From NCBI GenBank assembly GCA_023511625.1, contig JAIMBD010000001.1, positions 124,001 to 188,000 on the forward strand: 64,000 bases of DNA, given 5' to 3'. The translations under genes were made by a program, and so were the position numbers. Shown one piece after another: positions 45,646 through 54,586 of the stretch. Every line of letters starts with the position of its first letter. The first letter of the stretch is position 1. The stretch comes from Bacillota bacterium (GTDB lineage: Bacteria; Bacillota; Sulfobacillia; Sulfobacillales; Sulfobacillaceae). A model generated the notes under the pieces. That model did not search any database. It was not told the origin of the DNA and was given only the letters and a program-made list of their open reading frames with translations.

Positions 45646-46668
45646 ATGGGGATGCGACTGGCCGCGACGTTTTGGGTCGGGCTTCTTGGGGTGGTGGCCG
45701 GAGCCTTTTTGGTATGGGGGCTTATTCGGGGCGGCGAAAGCCAGTTTCAGTGGCCCGTGGCGCAGGTGGTGGCCAAGGTCAACCCCTCGGTGGTGATGGT
45801 GGTCAATCACGAAGGGCGCCCTCCGCAGGAGAAGGTAAAGGGCATTGGCTCTGGGGTCATCATCGATCAGGCGGGGGATATCGTGACCAATTACCACGTC
45901 ATCGCGGGGGCCAGCCGGGTGACGGTGCAGCTGGCCGATGGGTCTAGCTACCCGGCCGTGGTGGTGGGAGCCGATCCGCCCACCGACTTGGCGGTGGTCC
46001 GCATCCGCTCGACGCGGCCCTTGGTTCCCATCACCTTTGCGAGCTCGGGCCAGATTCGGCCCGGGGACTTGGTGGTGGCCATCGGGAACTCGCTCGGATT
46101 GCGCCACAGCGTCACCGTGGGAGTGGTCTCGGCCAAGGAGCGGGTGTTGTACCGCGACGGCTGGGAATTCCACCTGATTCAGACCGATGCCGCCATCAAT
46201 CCGGGAAACAGCGGCGGCCCGCTGTTGAACCTCCAGGGTCAGCTCATCGGCATCAACTCGAGCAAAATCGCTCAGGCCGGCGTGGAGGGGATCGGGTTTG
46301 CCATTCCCAGTGACGTCGTGCGGACCGTAGCCACCCAACTCATTCGCTATGGACAAGTGCGGCGCCCGTGGTTAGGGATCACGGTGGCTACAGCGAGGCC
46401 GGGGGACGTCGGGCTATTCGTGGTCGCGGTGGCACCGGGGGGGCCGGCGGCGCGGGCCGGCATTCGGCCGGGAGACTTCGTGACGGCATTGGGTTCCCAT
46501 CCCTTGCACACCGTGGCCGATTTACGCCGGACGCTGACTCGGCTGGACGTGGGCGAGACGGTCGTGGTGCGATTTTGGCGGGCGGGGGAGGCCCAGTCGG
46601 CGCCCCTGGTGGTCGGCCAAACACCTATCCCAAGCGGCGCCGGCACCTCACCGCGTCAGGCCGGCTAA
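45646..46668 (+). CDS. htrA: HtrA/DegP-type membrane-anchored serine protease
   Basis: A 340-residue envelope protease. One N-terminal membrane anchor (about residues 5-27) precedes a trypsin-like domain with catalytic triad His84 (NYHVI), Asp114 (TDLAVV) and Ser189 (GNSGGP). A single PDZ domain follows (about 245-330; GPAARAGIRPGDFV). It would degrade misfolded exported proteins. ATG after AAGGAGCGAGC. The htrA-rlmH order is the same as yyxA-rlmH near the Bacillus origin, though the walRK operon that usually precedes it is missing. Confidence 0.93.
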   Translation: MGMRLAATFWVGLLGVVAGAFLVWGLIRGGESQFQWPVAQVVAKVNPSVVMVVNHEGRPPQEKVKGIGSGVIIDQAGDIVTNYHVIAGASRVTVQLADGSSYPAVVVGADPPTDLAVVRIRSTRPLVPITFASSGQIRPGDLVVAIGNSLGLRHSVTVGVVSAKERVLYRDGWEFHLIQTDAAINPGNSGGPLLNLQGQLIGINSSKIAQAGVEGIGFAIPSDVVRTVATQLIRYGQVRRPWLGITVATARPGDVGLFVVAVAPGGPAARAGIRPGDFVTALGSHPLHTVADLRRTLTRLDVGETVVVRFWRAGEAQSAPLVVGQTPIPSGAGTSPRQAG

Positions 46669-47006
46669 CTGCTGGCAAATCCCGCCAGCCAATGAAAGTA
46701 CCAGGGCACGGCCCAACTTCCAGCCAAGGACAACCACACCATCGCCACCGACACCCAAAGGATCAGCTGGGGTAGCGGCCAAGAACGGCTGGGACGGAGG
46801 TCCCAGAACAGGCTTAAGCCGAGGAAGGCGGCCAACGCCGTCAAAGCCAGCACCACCACGGCGCTTTGCGGAGTGGGCCGGCGGGTGGCGGCGTCGGCTA
46901 CCAAGGCGCCTCCGGACATGCTGCCAACCAAAAGCGCAGAGGTCCACAACAGGGCGCTTAACGTGGTTTGACGCGCCTTGCGGGCTTCGTCCTCCATCGC
47001 TGCCAC
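46665..47006 (-). CDS. Small membrane protein of unknown function
   Basis: A 113-residue protein from the GTG at 47006 (GAGGGGGAG just upstream), with a short charged N-terminus (MEDEARKARQ) and three predicted spans (ALLWTSALLVGSMSGGALV; SAVVVLALTALAAFLGLSLFW; LPQLILWVSVAMVWLSLAGSW). The family is not recognised. It converges with htrA, overlapping by 4 bases. Confidence 0.55.
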   Translation of the reverse strand: MAAMEDEARKARQTTLSALLWTSALLVGSMSGGALVADAATRRPTPQSAVVVLALTALAAFLGLSLFWDLRPSRSWPLPQLILWVSVAMVWLSLAGSWAVPWYFHWLAGFASS

Positions 47007-47192
47007 GGCTCCCCCTCTCCTCACAGGCCTCATCGATGGCCCGAAACATTCGCGATGGCTCCGGAATTTTCCTGCTCTTTCGCCCGCTTCCGCTTTTGGC
47101 CCGAGGCCGGTCGGGTTTCTCTTGGGGCGAAGTGTTTCGGTAATCTATATGCCAACCGCACTGGATTTAGGACAGGCCAGGGGGCGACGACG

Positions 47193-47657
47193 GTGCGCAT
47201 GGTCACGGTGGGCCGGCCCCGAGCACCGGGGTTGGCCAGCGCAATGGAGGAATACCGGCGCCGCCTTTCGCGCTGGGAGGCCGTGGAGTGGGTGGTGGTG
47301 CCGGAGGCTCGGGGGCGGGCCGGATCCGACCCGGACGGGATTCGGCGCTGGGAAGGGGCCCACGTCTTAGCCGCCCTGAAACCGCGCGACTGGGTGGTGG
47401 CGTTGGCCGTCGAAGGGGTCGAGGACGACTCGTTCGCCTTTGCCCGGCGCCTGGAAAGCTGGCGTGCCACCGGAAGGCCGGTGGCGTTGGTGGTGGGCGG
47501 GGCTTTTGGGCTCGACCGGCGGGTGCTGGACCGGGCGGACTGGCAGTGGTCGCTGTCGCGCCTGACCCTGGCTCACGAGGTGGCGCAGTTGGTCGCCCTC
47601 GAGCAGCTGTACCGCGCGTTTACAATCCTGACCGGCCATCCCTATCATAAGGGATAG
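47193..47657 (+). CDS. rlmH: 23S rRNA (pseudouridine1915-N3)-methyltransferase RlmH
   Basis: A 154-residue SPOUT methyltransferase that modifies pseudouridine 1915 in helix 69 of 23S rRNA. The SAM-binding knot shows in ALVVGGAFGLDRRVL and the family ending SLSRLTLAHEVAQLVALEQLYRAFTILTGHPYHKG is nearly canonical. I use the GTG at 47193 (MRMVTVGRPRAPG); the ATG at 47199 is two codons later. Confidence 0.95.
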   Translation: MRMVTVGRPRAPGLASAMEEYRRRLSRWEAVEWVVVPEARGRAGSDPDGIRRWEGAHVLAALKPRDWVVALAVEGVEDDSFAFARRLESWRATGRPVALVVGGAFGLDRRVLDRADWQWSLSRLTLAHEVAQLVALEQLYRAFTILTGHPYHKG

Positions 47658-47679
47658 TCGGCGAAGGGAGGGGTACACG

Positions 47680-48720
47680 ATGCCGAAGTTGTTTGAGCCG
47701 TTCCAGTATGGGGGGCTGGCGTTGAAGAACCGGGTGGTCATGTCCCCCATGTGTCAGTACTCGGTATGGGCCGAAGATGGGGTGCTCAATGAGTGGCACT
47801 GGGTGCACTACCTCAGTCGGGCAGTGGGCGGTGTAGGGCTGATCATCATCGAGATGACCGGAGTGGTGCCCGATGGGCGGATCACCGTCCACGACCTCGG
47901 CCTGTGGAATGCGGAGCAGGCGGAGGCGCTCGCTCGCTTGGTGCGCGAAATCCATCGCTATGGAGCCAAGGTGGGGATTCAGATCGCCCACGCCGGTCGC
48001 AAGACGGAATCGCCCAGCCTCCGGCCGGTGGCCCCCTCCCCCATCCCCTTCTCGGAGCGCTATCGGGTGCCGCATGCTCTGTCGGTCGCCGAAATCGCGG
48101 AGATCGTGGCGGCGTTCGGGCGGGCGGCGCGGTTGGCGGTCGAGGCGGGGGTGGATTTGGTGGAGCTTCACGGCGCCCATGGCTATCTCATCCACCAATT
48201 TTTCTCTCCTCTGTCGAACCACCGCGAAGACGCCTATCGCGAGCCTACCCGCTTTGCCTCGGAGGTGATTCGGGCGGTACGGCGGGAGCTGCCAGACCGC
48301 GTGCCGCTGGCCATTCGCGTCTCGGCTACGGAATGGGATCCGGCCGGGTACAACCTGGAGGCGTTTCTCCCTTGGGCGCGCGCGCTGCGCGACGCCGGTG
48401 CGGAGCTGTTCGACGTCTCGTCGGGCGGCAATTCGCCGGTGCGGGTGACCCCGACGCCGGGGTACCAGGTGCCCTTCGCGGCCGAAATTCGGCGCCAGCT
48501 TCGCGTACCGGTGATCGCCGTGGGCGCGCTCGACTCGTATCCGCTGGCGGAGGCCGTCCTCAATCGGGAGGACGCCGACCTCGTGGCCATCGGACGAGGG
48601 CTTCTGGCCAACCCCTATTGGGCCAACGCCGCTGCCCAGGCCTTAGGAGGGCGCGTGCAGGTGCCGAAGCAGTACTGGCGCGCCTTTCCTCCCGAGTTTT
48701 TAGCGGCGCCGCAGGCGTAG
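47680..48720 (+). CDS. NADH:flavin oxidoreductase, Old Yellow Enzyme family (YqjM-like)
   Basis: A 346-residue FMN-dependent ene-reductase. The N-terminus LFEPFQYGGLALKNRVVMSPMCQYS includes the conserved cysteine of the YqjM/thermophilic-like class. HGAHGYLIHQFFSPLSNHR carries the substrate-binding histidines, and VAIGRGLLANPYWA the phosphate site. It reduces activated C=C bonds of enones and may serve in stress or detoxification. ATG after GGGAGGGG. Confidence 0.9.
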   Translation: MPKLFEPFQYGGLALKNRVVMSPMCQYSVWAEDGVLNEWHWVHYLSRAVGGVGLIIIEMTGVVPDGRITVHDLGLWNAEQAEALARLVREIHRYGAKVGIQIAHAGRKTESPSLRPVAPSPIPFSERYRVPHALSVAEIAEIVAAFGRAARLAVEAGVDLVELHGAHGYLIHQFFSPLSNHREDAYREPTRFASEVIRAVRRELPDRVPLAIRVSATEWDPAGYNLEAFLPWARALRDAGAELFDVSSGGNSPVRVTPTPGYQVPFAAEIRRQLRVPVIAVGALDSYPLAEAVLNREDADLVAIGRGLLANPYWANAAAQALGGRVQVPKQYWRAFPPEFLAAPQA

Positions 48721-48747
48721 GTTACCGTCTGGAGGAGGTGGGGCGGC

Positions 48748-49089
48748 ATGGAACTCCGGGAAATACAGGAGCGCGTCGACGCGTGGATCGGGCGATTTGC
48801 CGAAGGGTATTTCTCTCCCCCGATCATGATCCTGCGCCTGGCCGAAGAACTGGGCGAATTGAGCCGGGAGGTCAACCACCGGTTTGGCCCCAAGCCGAAG
48901 AAGGCGTCAGAACCTGAAGGGTCCCTGGCTGAGGAGCTCGGGGACCTGCTTTTTGTGCTGGTGTCGTTCGCCAACGCGCTCGGCATCGACCTGGAGACGG
49001 CCTTCTTGGATGTGATGGCCAAGTACGAAGCGCGGGACGCCCACCGCTGGACGCCCAAGACGCCGCCGGGTGAAGAGCCCTCGGCCTAA
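48748..49089 (+). CDS. MazG-like nucleotide pyrophosphohydrolase
   Basis: A 113-residue all-alpha NTP pyrophosphohydrolase. The MazG metal motif ExxE...ExxD is visible as EELGELSRE and AEELGDLLFVL. The single-domain length fits the small MazG/YpjD group that removes non-canonical nucleotides. ATG after GGAGGTGG. 28 bases after the Old Yellow Enzyme gene. Confidence 0.85.
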   Translation: MELREIQERVDAWIGRFAEGYFSPPIMILRLAEELGELSREVNHRFGPKPKKASEPEGSLAEELGDLLFVLVSFANALGIDLETAFLDVMAKYEARDAHRWTPKTPPGEEPSA

Positions 49090-49163
49090 GCCGCTGGCTA
49101 CCGGGCATGGCCGTCGCCTTGCACCGGGGTCGGAAAAGGGATACAACAGGGGAAGGTGATGCC

Positions 49164-50771
49164 ATGTTCTCGATGTGGGGGGCGGCGCATCCTACCCCGA
49201 CGGTGTGGGCGCCACGCGCCATGGTGGCGAGCGGCCATCCCTTGGCCTCCGCTGCAGGTCTCGGGATGTTGCAGCGGGGCGGTAATGCCGCCGATGCGGT
49301 CGCGGCCATGGCCTTCGTCACGGCAGTGGTGATGCCCGACATGTGCGGACTCGGCGGCGACGCCTTCGCGGTGGTGGCCGGTGGAGGGAACGACCCCCGG
49401 GCGTGGCTCGGCAGCGGAGCTTTGCCAGCCGGATACCGCGAGGAACGACTTCCGCCGGGTCCGGTCTTGCCCTTGCGCGGGGGGGCGGCGGTGGCCGTGC
49501 CGGGAGCGACGCAGCTCGCTATTGCGCTGCACCGGCGCTACGGCCGCCTCTCGTTGACGGAGGTGGCGGCGCCGGCCATTCGCTTGGCGCGCGAGGGATT
49601 TTTAGTGGATGCGCGGCTTGCGGGCTCTGTGGCGGAATGTCAGGCGCTGTTGGCCCAAGACCCGGCCGCGGCGGCCCGGTTTTTGCCTGGGGGCGTGCCG
49701 GTCCCAGAGGGCGCACGGCTGGCTCAACCGGAGTTGGCCACGGCCCTGGAGGCGGTGGTGGCCAGCGAAGGCGAGGCGCTGTACAGCGGCGGGCTGGCGT
49801 CGGCCGTGGCGACGGCGGTGCAGGCGCAAGACGGATTTCTGACCGCGGCCGACCTGGCCCACCACCGTACCCGCGAGGAGGCGCCACTGGAGTTGGCGTG
49901 GGGTCCCTTCACGGTGTTGACGCCTCCCCCGCCCAGTGCGGGGGTGGTGCTGCTGGAGGCGCTCGGCATTTTGCGGGAGGAGGCCTGGGAGCCGGACTGG
50001 CGCCAGTCAGACGAGGCCGTCCACCGCGTGATCGAGGCCTTGCGGTTGGCGTTCGCCGACCGCCGGAACGCGGCTGGGGATCCGGAACGGGTGGCCTACG
50101 ATGCCCGGGCCGTCTTAGACCCGGTGCATCTTTCGGCCCAGCGCCGGCGCATCGGGCGCTCGGCCTTGAGGCTGCCTACGGCCTTGACCCCCGGGGACAC
50201 TACCTCGATGGTGGCGGCCGACCAAGACGGCCTGGTGGTGTCCTACATCCACAGCTTAGGCCTGGCCTTCGGTTCGGGGGTCTTCGTGCCCGAAGGCGGA
50301 TTCTTCCTCAACAACCGGGCGGGGCGGTCGTTCAACCGCATTCCCGGCCATCCGAATCAGGCGGAAGGGGGCAAACGCCCCATGCACACCTTGTTGGCCT
50401 GGATCGCCATGCGCGGAGGAGAGCCGGTGCTGGCGGGGAACACCATGGGCGGAGACGGCCAGCCCCAGTGGAACCTCCAGGTGTTGATCGACCTCGTGGC
50501 AGGCGGTCGCCTACCGGGGGAGGCGGTGTCCTTGCCCCGCCTGACGGTATTGCCCGCCACCGATGCCCATACGCTGGACGACCCGACGGTGGTGCACCTC
50601 GAGGCGCGCTTCAGCCCGGAGGTGGTGGCCAACCTGGAACGCCGGGGGCATCGCCTAAAGATGGTCGGCCCTTGGGGGGCGGGGGGGTCGGTCCAGGTGG
50701 TGCAGCGGGTAGCCAACGGGTGGGCTGGGGCCTCCGACCCGCGGGGGATCGGGCAGACCTTAGGCCTGTAG
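49164..50771 (+). CDS. Gamma-glutamyltransferase family protein
   Basis: A 535-residue Ntn-hydrolase precursor. The N-terminal ASAAGLGMLQRGGNAADAVAAM and GLGGDAF motifs are typical. The autoprocessing threonine is the one in GDTTSMVA; GSGVFVPEGGFFLNNR and GNTMGGDGQPQ follow in the small subunit. No signal peptide is visible, so it may be a cytoplasmic acylase or transferase (YwrD-like). The ATG at 49164 follows GGGGAAGG; upstream in-frame codons lack support. Confidence 0.87.
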   Translation: MFSMWGAAHPTPTVWAPRAMVASGHPLASAAGLGMLQRGGNAADAVAAMAFVTAVVMPDMCGLGGDAFAVVAGGGNDPRAWLGSGALPAGYREERLPPGPVLPLRGGAAVAVPGATQLAIALHRRYGRLSLTEVAAPAIRLAREGFLVDARLAGSVAECQALLAQDPAAAARFLPGGVPVPEGARLAQPELATALEAVVASEGEALYSGGLASAVATAVQAQDGFLTAADLAHHRTREEAPLELAWGPFTVLTPPPPSAGVVLLEALGILREEAWEPDWRQSDEAVHRVIEALRLAFADRRNAAGDPERVAYDARAVLDPVHLSAQRRRIGRSALRLPTALTPGDTTSMVAADQDGLVVSYIHSLGLAFGSGVFVPEGGFFLNNRAGRSFNRIPGHPNQAEGGKRPMHTLLAWIAMRGGEPVLAGNTMGGDGQPQWNLQVLIDLVAGGRLPGEAVSLPRLTVLPATDAHTLDDPTVVHLEARFSPEVVANLERRGHRLKMVGPWGAGGSVQVVQRVANGWAGASDPRGIGQTLGL

Positions 50772-50831
50772 AGGCGAGGGCGATATTTCCCCCTCGCCTC
50801 GCGCACACTGATGGAGTAAGGAGGCGCTCCT

Positions 50832-52238
50832 TTGGCAGCGAACGCGCAATACGATTTGGTGGTGTTGGGCGGTGGAACCGGCGGCTACGTGGCAGCCATC
50901 CGCGCGGCGCAGCTCGGCATGAAGGTGGCGGTGGTGGAAAAGGACAAGGTGGGCGGCACCTGTTTGCACCTCGGTTGCATCCCCACCAAGGCCTTGTTGC
51001 ACACGGCGGAGCTCTTGCACCAGGTTCGCCACGGCGACCAGGTAGGATTGGCCGTGGAGTCGGTGGCGTTGGACTACCCCAAGGCACTGAGTTATAAGGA
51101 ACGCGTCGTAGGCCAGCTCTACCGCGGAGTGCAGTACCTACTGAAAAAGAACGGGGTGACCACCATCAGCGGGCGCGGAACGGTGTTAGACGCCCACCGC
51201 ATTCGCGTGGAGACCGACGGCGGGCCGGAGGAGGTCTTGGGCCAGCACCTTTTGATTGCGACTGGGTCGGTCCCGCGGCCGCTGCCCGGCGTGCCCTTCG
51301 ACGGCCAACGGGTCGTCAGTTCGGACCATGTGCTCACGGCGCAAGACCTGCCCGGCTCGATCCTGATCATCGGCGGAGGCGCCATCGGGGTGGAGTTTGC
51401 CTCCATGTACCACGACTTTGGGGTGGAGGTCACGGTGGTAGAGATGATGGACCACCTGTTGCCGTCGGAGGATGTGGACATCGCCCACACCTTGGAGACG
51501 ATCCTCACCAAGCGCGGCATCCACGTCCTGACCGGGGCGGAGCTTTTGCGCGATCGCCTAAAGGTCGACGCCAGCGGCGTGACGGCGGCCATCGCCACGC
51601 GACAGGGCGATGTCACCACCGTGCGGGCCGACCGGATGTTGGTGGCCATCGGACGCGCGCCGTTGACTGAGGGGATCGGGCTGGAGGCAGTGGGCGTGGC
51701 CACCGACCGGGGGTTCATCCGCGTCGATGACCGGTACCGCACGAGCGTACCCGGGATCTGGGCCATCGGCGACGTCATCGGCGGCTATCTCCTGGCCCAC
51801 GTGGCGGCGCACGAGGGCATGATCGCCGTGGAGACCATGGCCGGCCAAGATCCCGAGGGCCTGTCGCCGCTTCGTGTACCGCGCGTCACCTATTGCCGGC
51901 CCGAGGTGGCTTCGGTGGGTTGGACGGCTGCGGAGGCTGAGGCGCAAGGGCATCGCGTCAAGGTGGGCACCTTCCCCTTCCGGGCCAACGGCCGCTCCCT
52001 CATCCTAGGAGAAGCCGAGGGGATGGTGAAGCTGGTGGCGGACCAGGAAACCGATGCCCTGTTGGGGGCGCACATCATCGGCCCCAACGCTTCGGACCTG
52101 GTCAACGAGATGGCTTTGGCGCGATTTTTGGAGAGCACCGGCTGGGAGGTCGCAGAGAGCGTACACGCCCATCCTACCGTCTCCGAGGTCCTGCACGAGG
52201 CAGCCCTGGCCCTGGATGGTCATGCAATTCATGTGTAA
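50832..52238 (+). CDS. lpdA: Dihydrolipoyl dehydrogenase (E3)
   Basis: A 468-residue FAD enzyme that re-oxidises the dihydrolipoyl group of E2. FAD motif GGGTGGYVAAIRAAQLG; redox-active disulfide Cys44-Cys49 in GGTCLHLGCIPTKA; NAD-binding GGGAIGVEFASM; C-terminal catalytic HAHPTVSEVL. It starts with TTG (the only start with a good upstream AAGGAGG). Separated by 278 bases from the E1 genes it is likely to serve. Confidence 0.94.
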   Translation: MAANAQYDLVVLGGGTGGYVAAIRAAQLGMKVAVVEKDKVGGTCLHLGCIPTKALLHTAELLHQVRHGDQVGLAVESVALDYPKALSYKERVVGQLYRGVQYLLKKNGVTTISGRGTVLDAHRIRVETDGGPEEVLGQHLLIATGSVPRPLPGVPFDGQRVVSSDHVLTAQDLPGSILIIGGGAIGVEFASMYHDFGVEVTVVEMMDHLLPSEDVDIAHTLETILTKRGIHVLTGAELLRDRLKVDASGVTAAIATRQGDVTTVRADRMLVAIGRAPLTEGIGLEAVGVATDRGFIRVDDRYRTSVPGIWAIGDVIGGYLLAHVAAHEGMIAVETMAGQDPEGLSPLRVPRVTYCRPEVASVGWTAAEAEAQGHRVKVGTFPFRANGRSLILGEAEGMVKLVADQETDALLGAHIIGPNASDLVNEMALARFLESTGWEVAESVHAHPTVSEVLHEAALALDGHAIHV

Positions 52239-52516
52239 GAATTTGCAATGGCCGGTGAATCCCCAGGTTTTCCGGGTAAGGGCCCCAAAGACTACCCTTG
52301 GGCAGTGGGAAGGATTACAATGGCGATGGCGCTTAGGAGAGTTCCGGACCCTCCCGCCGATCGCAACGCCTTGAGCAGTAAAAGACCCCGACCGCGACGG
52401 TCCGGGGACAGGCGGGGGCAAAACTGGTCTTAAGCATAAATATTCGGCGACCAGCTCCCCGGGGGGGCCGGCGGGCGGTCCCCTCGGCGCCACAGGCGGA
52501 AAGGAGAGGGAAGAGC

Positions 52517-53494
52517 TTGGCTGAGGCAGAGATGACCCCTGAGCTCATGAAGGAGATCTACTACTACATGGCGCTGTCCCGGGCAGTGGACGACCGCATG
52601 TGGATCCTCAACCGGCAGGGGAAGGCTCCGGTGGTCTACTCCTCCAACGGCCATGAAGCGGCCCAGGTGGGGTCGGCGTTTGCGCTCCGGCGCGGGGAGG
52701 ACTGGATCGCGCCCTACTACCGCGACTTGGCGCTGGTGCTGGCGTGGGGGATGACGCCGCGCGAGGTGATGCTGCACGTGTTGGCCCGGGCGGCAGATCC
52801 CAACTCGGGCGGCCGGCAGATGCCGGCCCATTGGGGGATGCGGCGCTTACATATCCTGAGCGGCGGGTCGGTGGTGGCGACCCAAAACGCCCACGCCACC
52901 GGCATCGCGTTGGCGTCCAAGATGCTAAAGGACGGCCGCGTGGCCGTGGCCTACTTCGGCGAAGGGTCAACCAGCCAGGGCGAGTTTCACGAGGCGTTGA
53001 ATTTTGCGGCGGTGTGGAAGCTGCCGGTGGTGTTTTTCAACGAGAACAACGGCTACGCCATTTCGGTGCCGCAGCGCAAGCAGATGGCCGTGGTGGACGT
53101 GGCGGCCAAGGCGGCCGGGTACGGGATCCCCGGGGTGATCGTCGACGGCAACGACCCGGTCAAGGTCTGGGAGGTGACGCGGGCCGCGGCGGAGCGGGCC
53201 CGCCGGGGGGAGGGCCCGACCTTGATCGAAGCCAAGACCTACCGGTTCGTCCCCCACTCCAGCGACGATGACGACCGCGCGTACCGCAGTCGCGAAGAGG
53301 TCATGGAGTGGAAGAAGCGCGACCCCTTGGTCACCTTTGAACAGCGGTTGGAGGCCGAGGGTATCTTGAGCGCGGAAGAGAAGGCGGCAATGGCCAAGCA
53401 GATCCGGGACTTGGTCAACGACGCCACGGATTACGCCGAAAAGGCGGCGCTGCCGGACCCGGCCACGTTGGAGCGCTACGTGTACGCCGAGTAA
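52517..53494 (+). CDS. bkdAA: 2-oxoacid dehydrogenase E1 alpha subunit, branched-chain type
   Basis: A 325-residue thiamine diphosphate enzyme subunit. GGRQMPAHWG and GSVVATQNAHATGIALA resemble branched-chain oxoacid dehydrogenase E1 alpha. The cofactor motif is GEGSTSQGEFHEALNFAAVWKLPVVFFNENN. It would decarboxylate branched-chain 2-oxoacids with E1 beta; pyruvate or acetoin remains possible. TTG start after AAGGAGAGGG. First gene of an E1a-E1b-E2-lipA-lipB series. Confidence 0.88.
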   Translation: MAEAEMTPELMKEIYYYMALSRAVDDRMWILNRQGKAPVVYSSNGHEAAQVGSAFALRRGEDWIAPYYRDLALVLAWGMTPREVMLHVLARAADPNSGGRQMPAHWGMRRLHILSGGSVVATQNAHATGIALASKMLKDGRVAVAYFGEGSTSQGEFHEALNFAAVWKLPVVFFNENNGYAISVPQRKQMAVVDVAAKAAGYGIPGVIVDGNDPVKVWEVTRAAAERARRGEGPTLIEAKTYRFVPHSSDDDDRAYRSREEVMEWKKRDPLVTFEQRLEAEGILSAEEKAAMAKQIRDLVNDATDYAEKAALPDPATLERYVYAE

Positions 53495-53563
53495 GGCTCC
53501 AAGCCCAGACTTTGGACAAGGAGGGGAAATCCGGCCAAGGCAGGGGCGGGCCGGGCAAAGCGT

Positions 53564-54547
53564 ATGGCGGTAATGACCTATCTCGAGGCGATTCGCGCCG
53601 GCTTGCGCCAGGAGATGCAGCGCGACCCGCGCATCGTGATCTGGGGCGAAGACGTGGGGGTCCGGGGCGGTGTATTCCGCGTCACCGAAGGCTTGCAACA
53701 AGAGTTTGGCGAGGACCGCGTCATCGACTCGCCACTGGCCGAAGGGGCTATCGTGGGCGTGGCCATCGGGGCAGCCATCAACGGCCTGCGCCCCATCCCC
53801 GAGATTCAATTCGGTGACTTTATTTTCCCCGCCATGAACCAAATCGTGGAGGAAGCGGCGCGCATGCGCTACCGCTCCAACAACGATTTCCACGTGCCCT
53901 TGGTGATTCGCGCGCCCATTGGGGGCGGCATCCACGGTGCGCTGTATCATTCCCAGTCGGTGGAGGCGTTCTTCGCGCACGTTCCGGGCCTGAAGGTGGT
54001 GGTGCCGGGCACGCCCTACGATGCCAAGGGGCTTTTGGCGGCGGCCATCGCCGACGAAGACCCGGTGCTGTTCTTTGAGCACAAGGCCGCCTATCGCTCC
54101 CTGCGCGGGGAGGTGCCAGAGGAGCGCTACCTGATTCCGATCGGTAAGGCGGATGTGAAGCGCGAGGGCCAGGACCTGTCCATCATCACCTACTCCCTCA
54201 TGGTCAGCTACGCTCTGCGGGCCGCCGAGGCCCTGGCTCAGGAGGGCATCTCGGTCGAGGTGCTGGACCTTCGCACGGTGCGGCCGCTGGACCGGCAGGC
54301 CATCCTAGAGACCGCGAAGAAGACGGGCAAGGTGTTAATCGTGCATGAAGACAACAAGACGGGCGGAATCGGGGCGGAGGTGAGCGCCATCCTGGCCGAG
54401 GAGGTGCTGTTCTACCTCGACGCCCCGATTCGCCGCCTGTGCGGCCCGGACGTCCCGGCGATGCCTTACAGCCCACCGCTGGAGCATGCGTTCATGATCA
54501 CGCCGGAGAAAATCGCCCAGGCCGCCCGCGAACTTGCGCGCTTTTGA
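53564..54547 (+). CDS. bkdAB: 2-oxoacid dehydrogenase E1 beta subunit, branched-chain type
   Basis: A 327-residue transketolase-like subunit pairing with E1 alpha. Motifs: GEDVGVRGGVFRVTEGL, DSPLAEGAIVGVAIGAA, PIGGGIHGALYHSQSVEAFF and VVVPGTPYDAKGLL. The residues around GALYHSQS match branched-chain-type beta subunits. ATG at 53564; the upstream spacing to a GGGCGG stretch is weak. Confidence 0.9.
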   Translation: MAVMTYLEAIRAGLRQEMQRDPRIVIWGEDVGVRGGVFRVTEGLQQEFGEDRVIDSPLAEGAIVGVAIGAAINGLRPIPEIQFGDFIFPAMNQIVEEAARMRYRSNNDFHVPLVIRAPIGGGIHGALYHSQSVEAFFAHVPGLKVVVPGTPYDAKGLLAAAIADEDPVLFFEHKAAYRSLRGEVPEERYLIPIGKADVKREGQDLSIITYSLMVSYALRAAEALAQEGISVEVLDLRTVRPLDRQAILETAKKTGKVLIVHEDNKTGGIGAEVSAILAEEVLFYLDAPIRRLCGPDVPAMPYSPPLEHAFMITPEKIAQAARELARF

Positions 54548-54586
54548 GCGAGGTCTTGGGCGAGACGGGGAAGGAGGTCCGGCGGG

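Noticed and set aside
45101-45947. Several overlapping open frames on both strands before htrA
   Set aside because: They overlap each other and part of htrA, have no ribosome binding sites, and show typical high-G+C non-coding composition.
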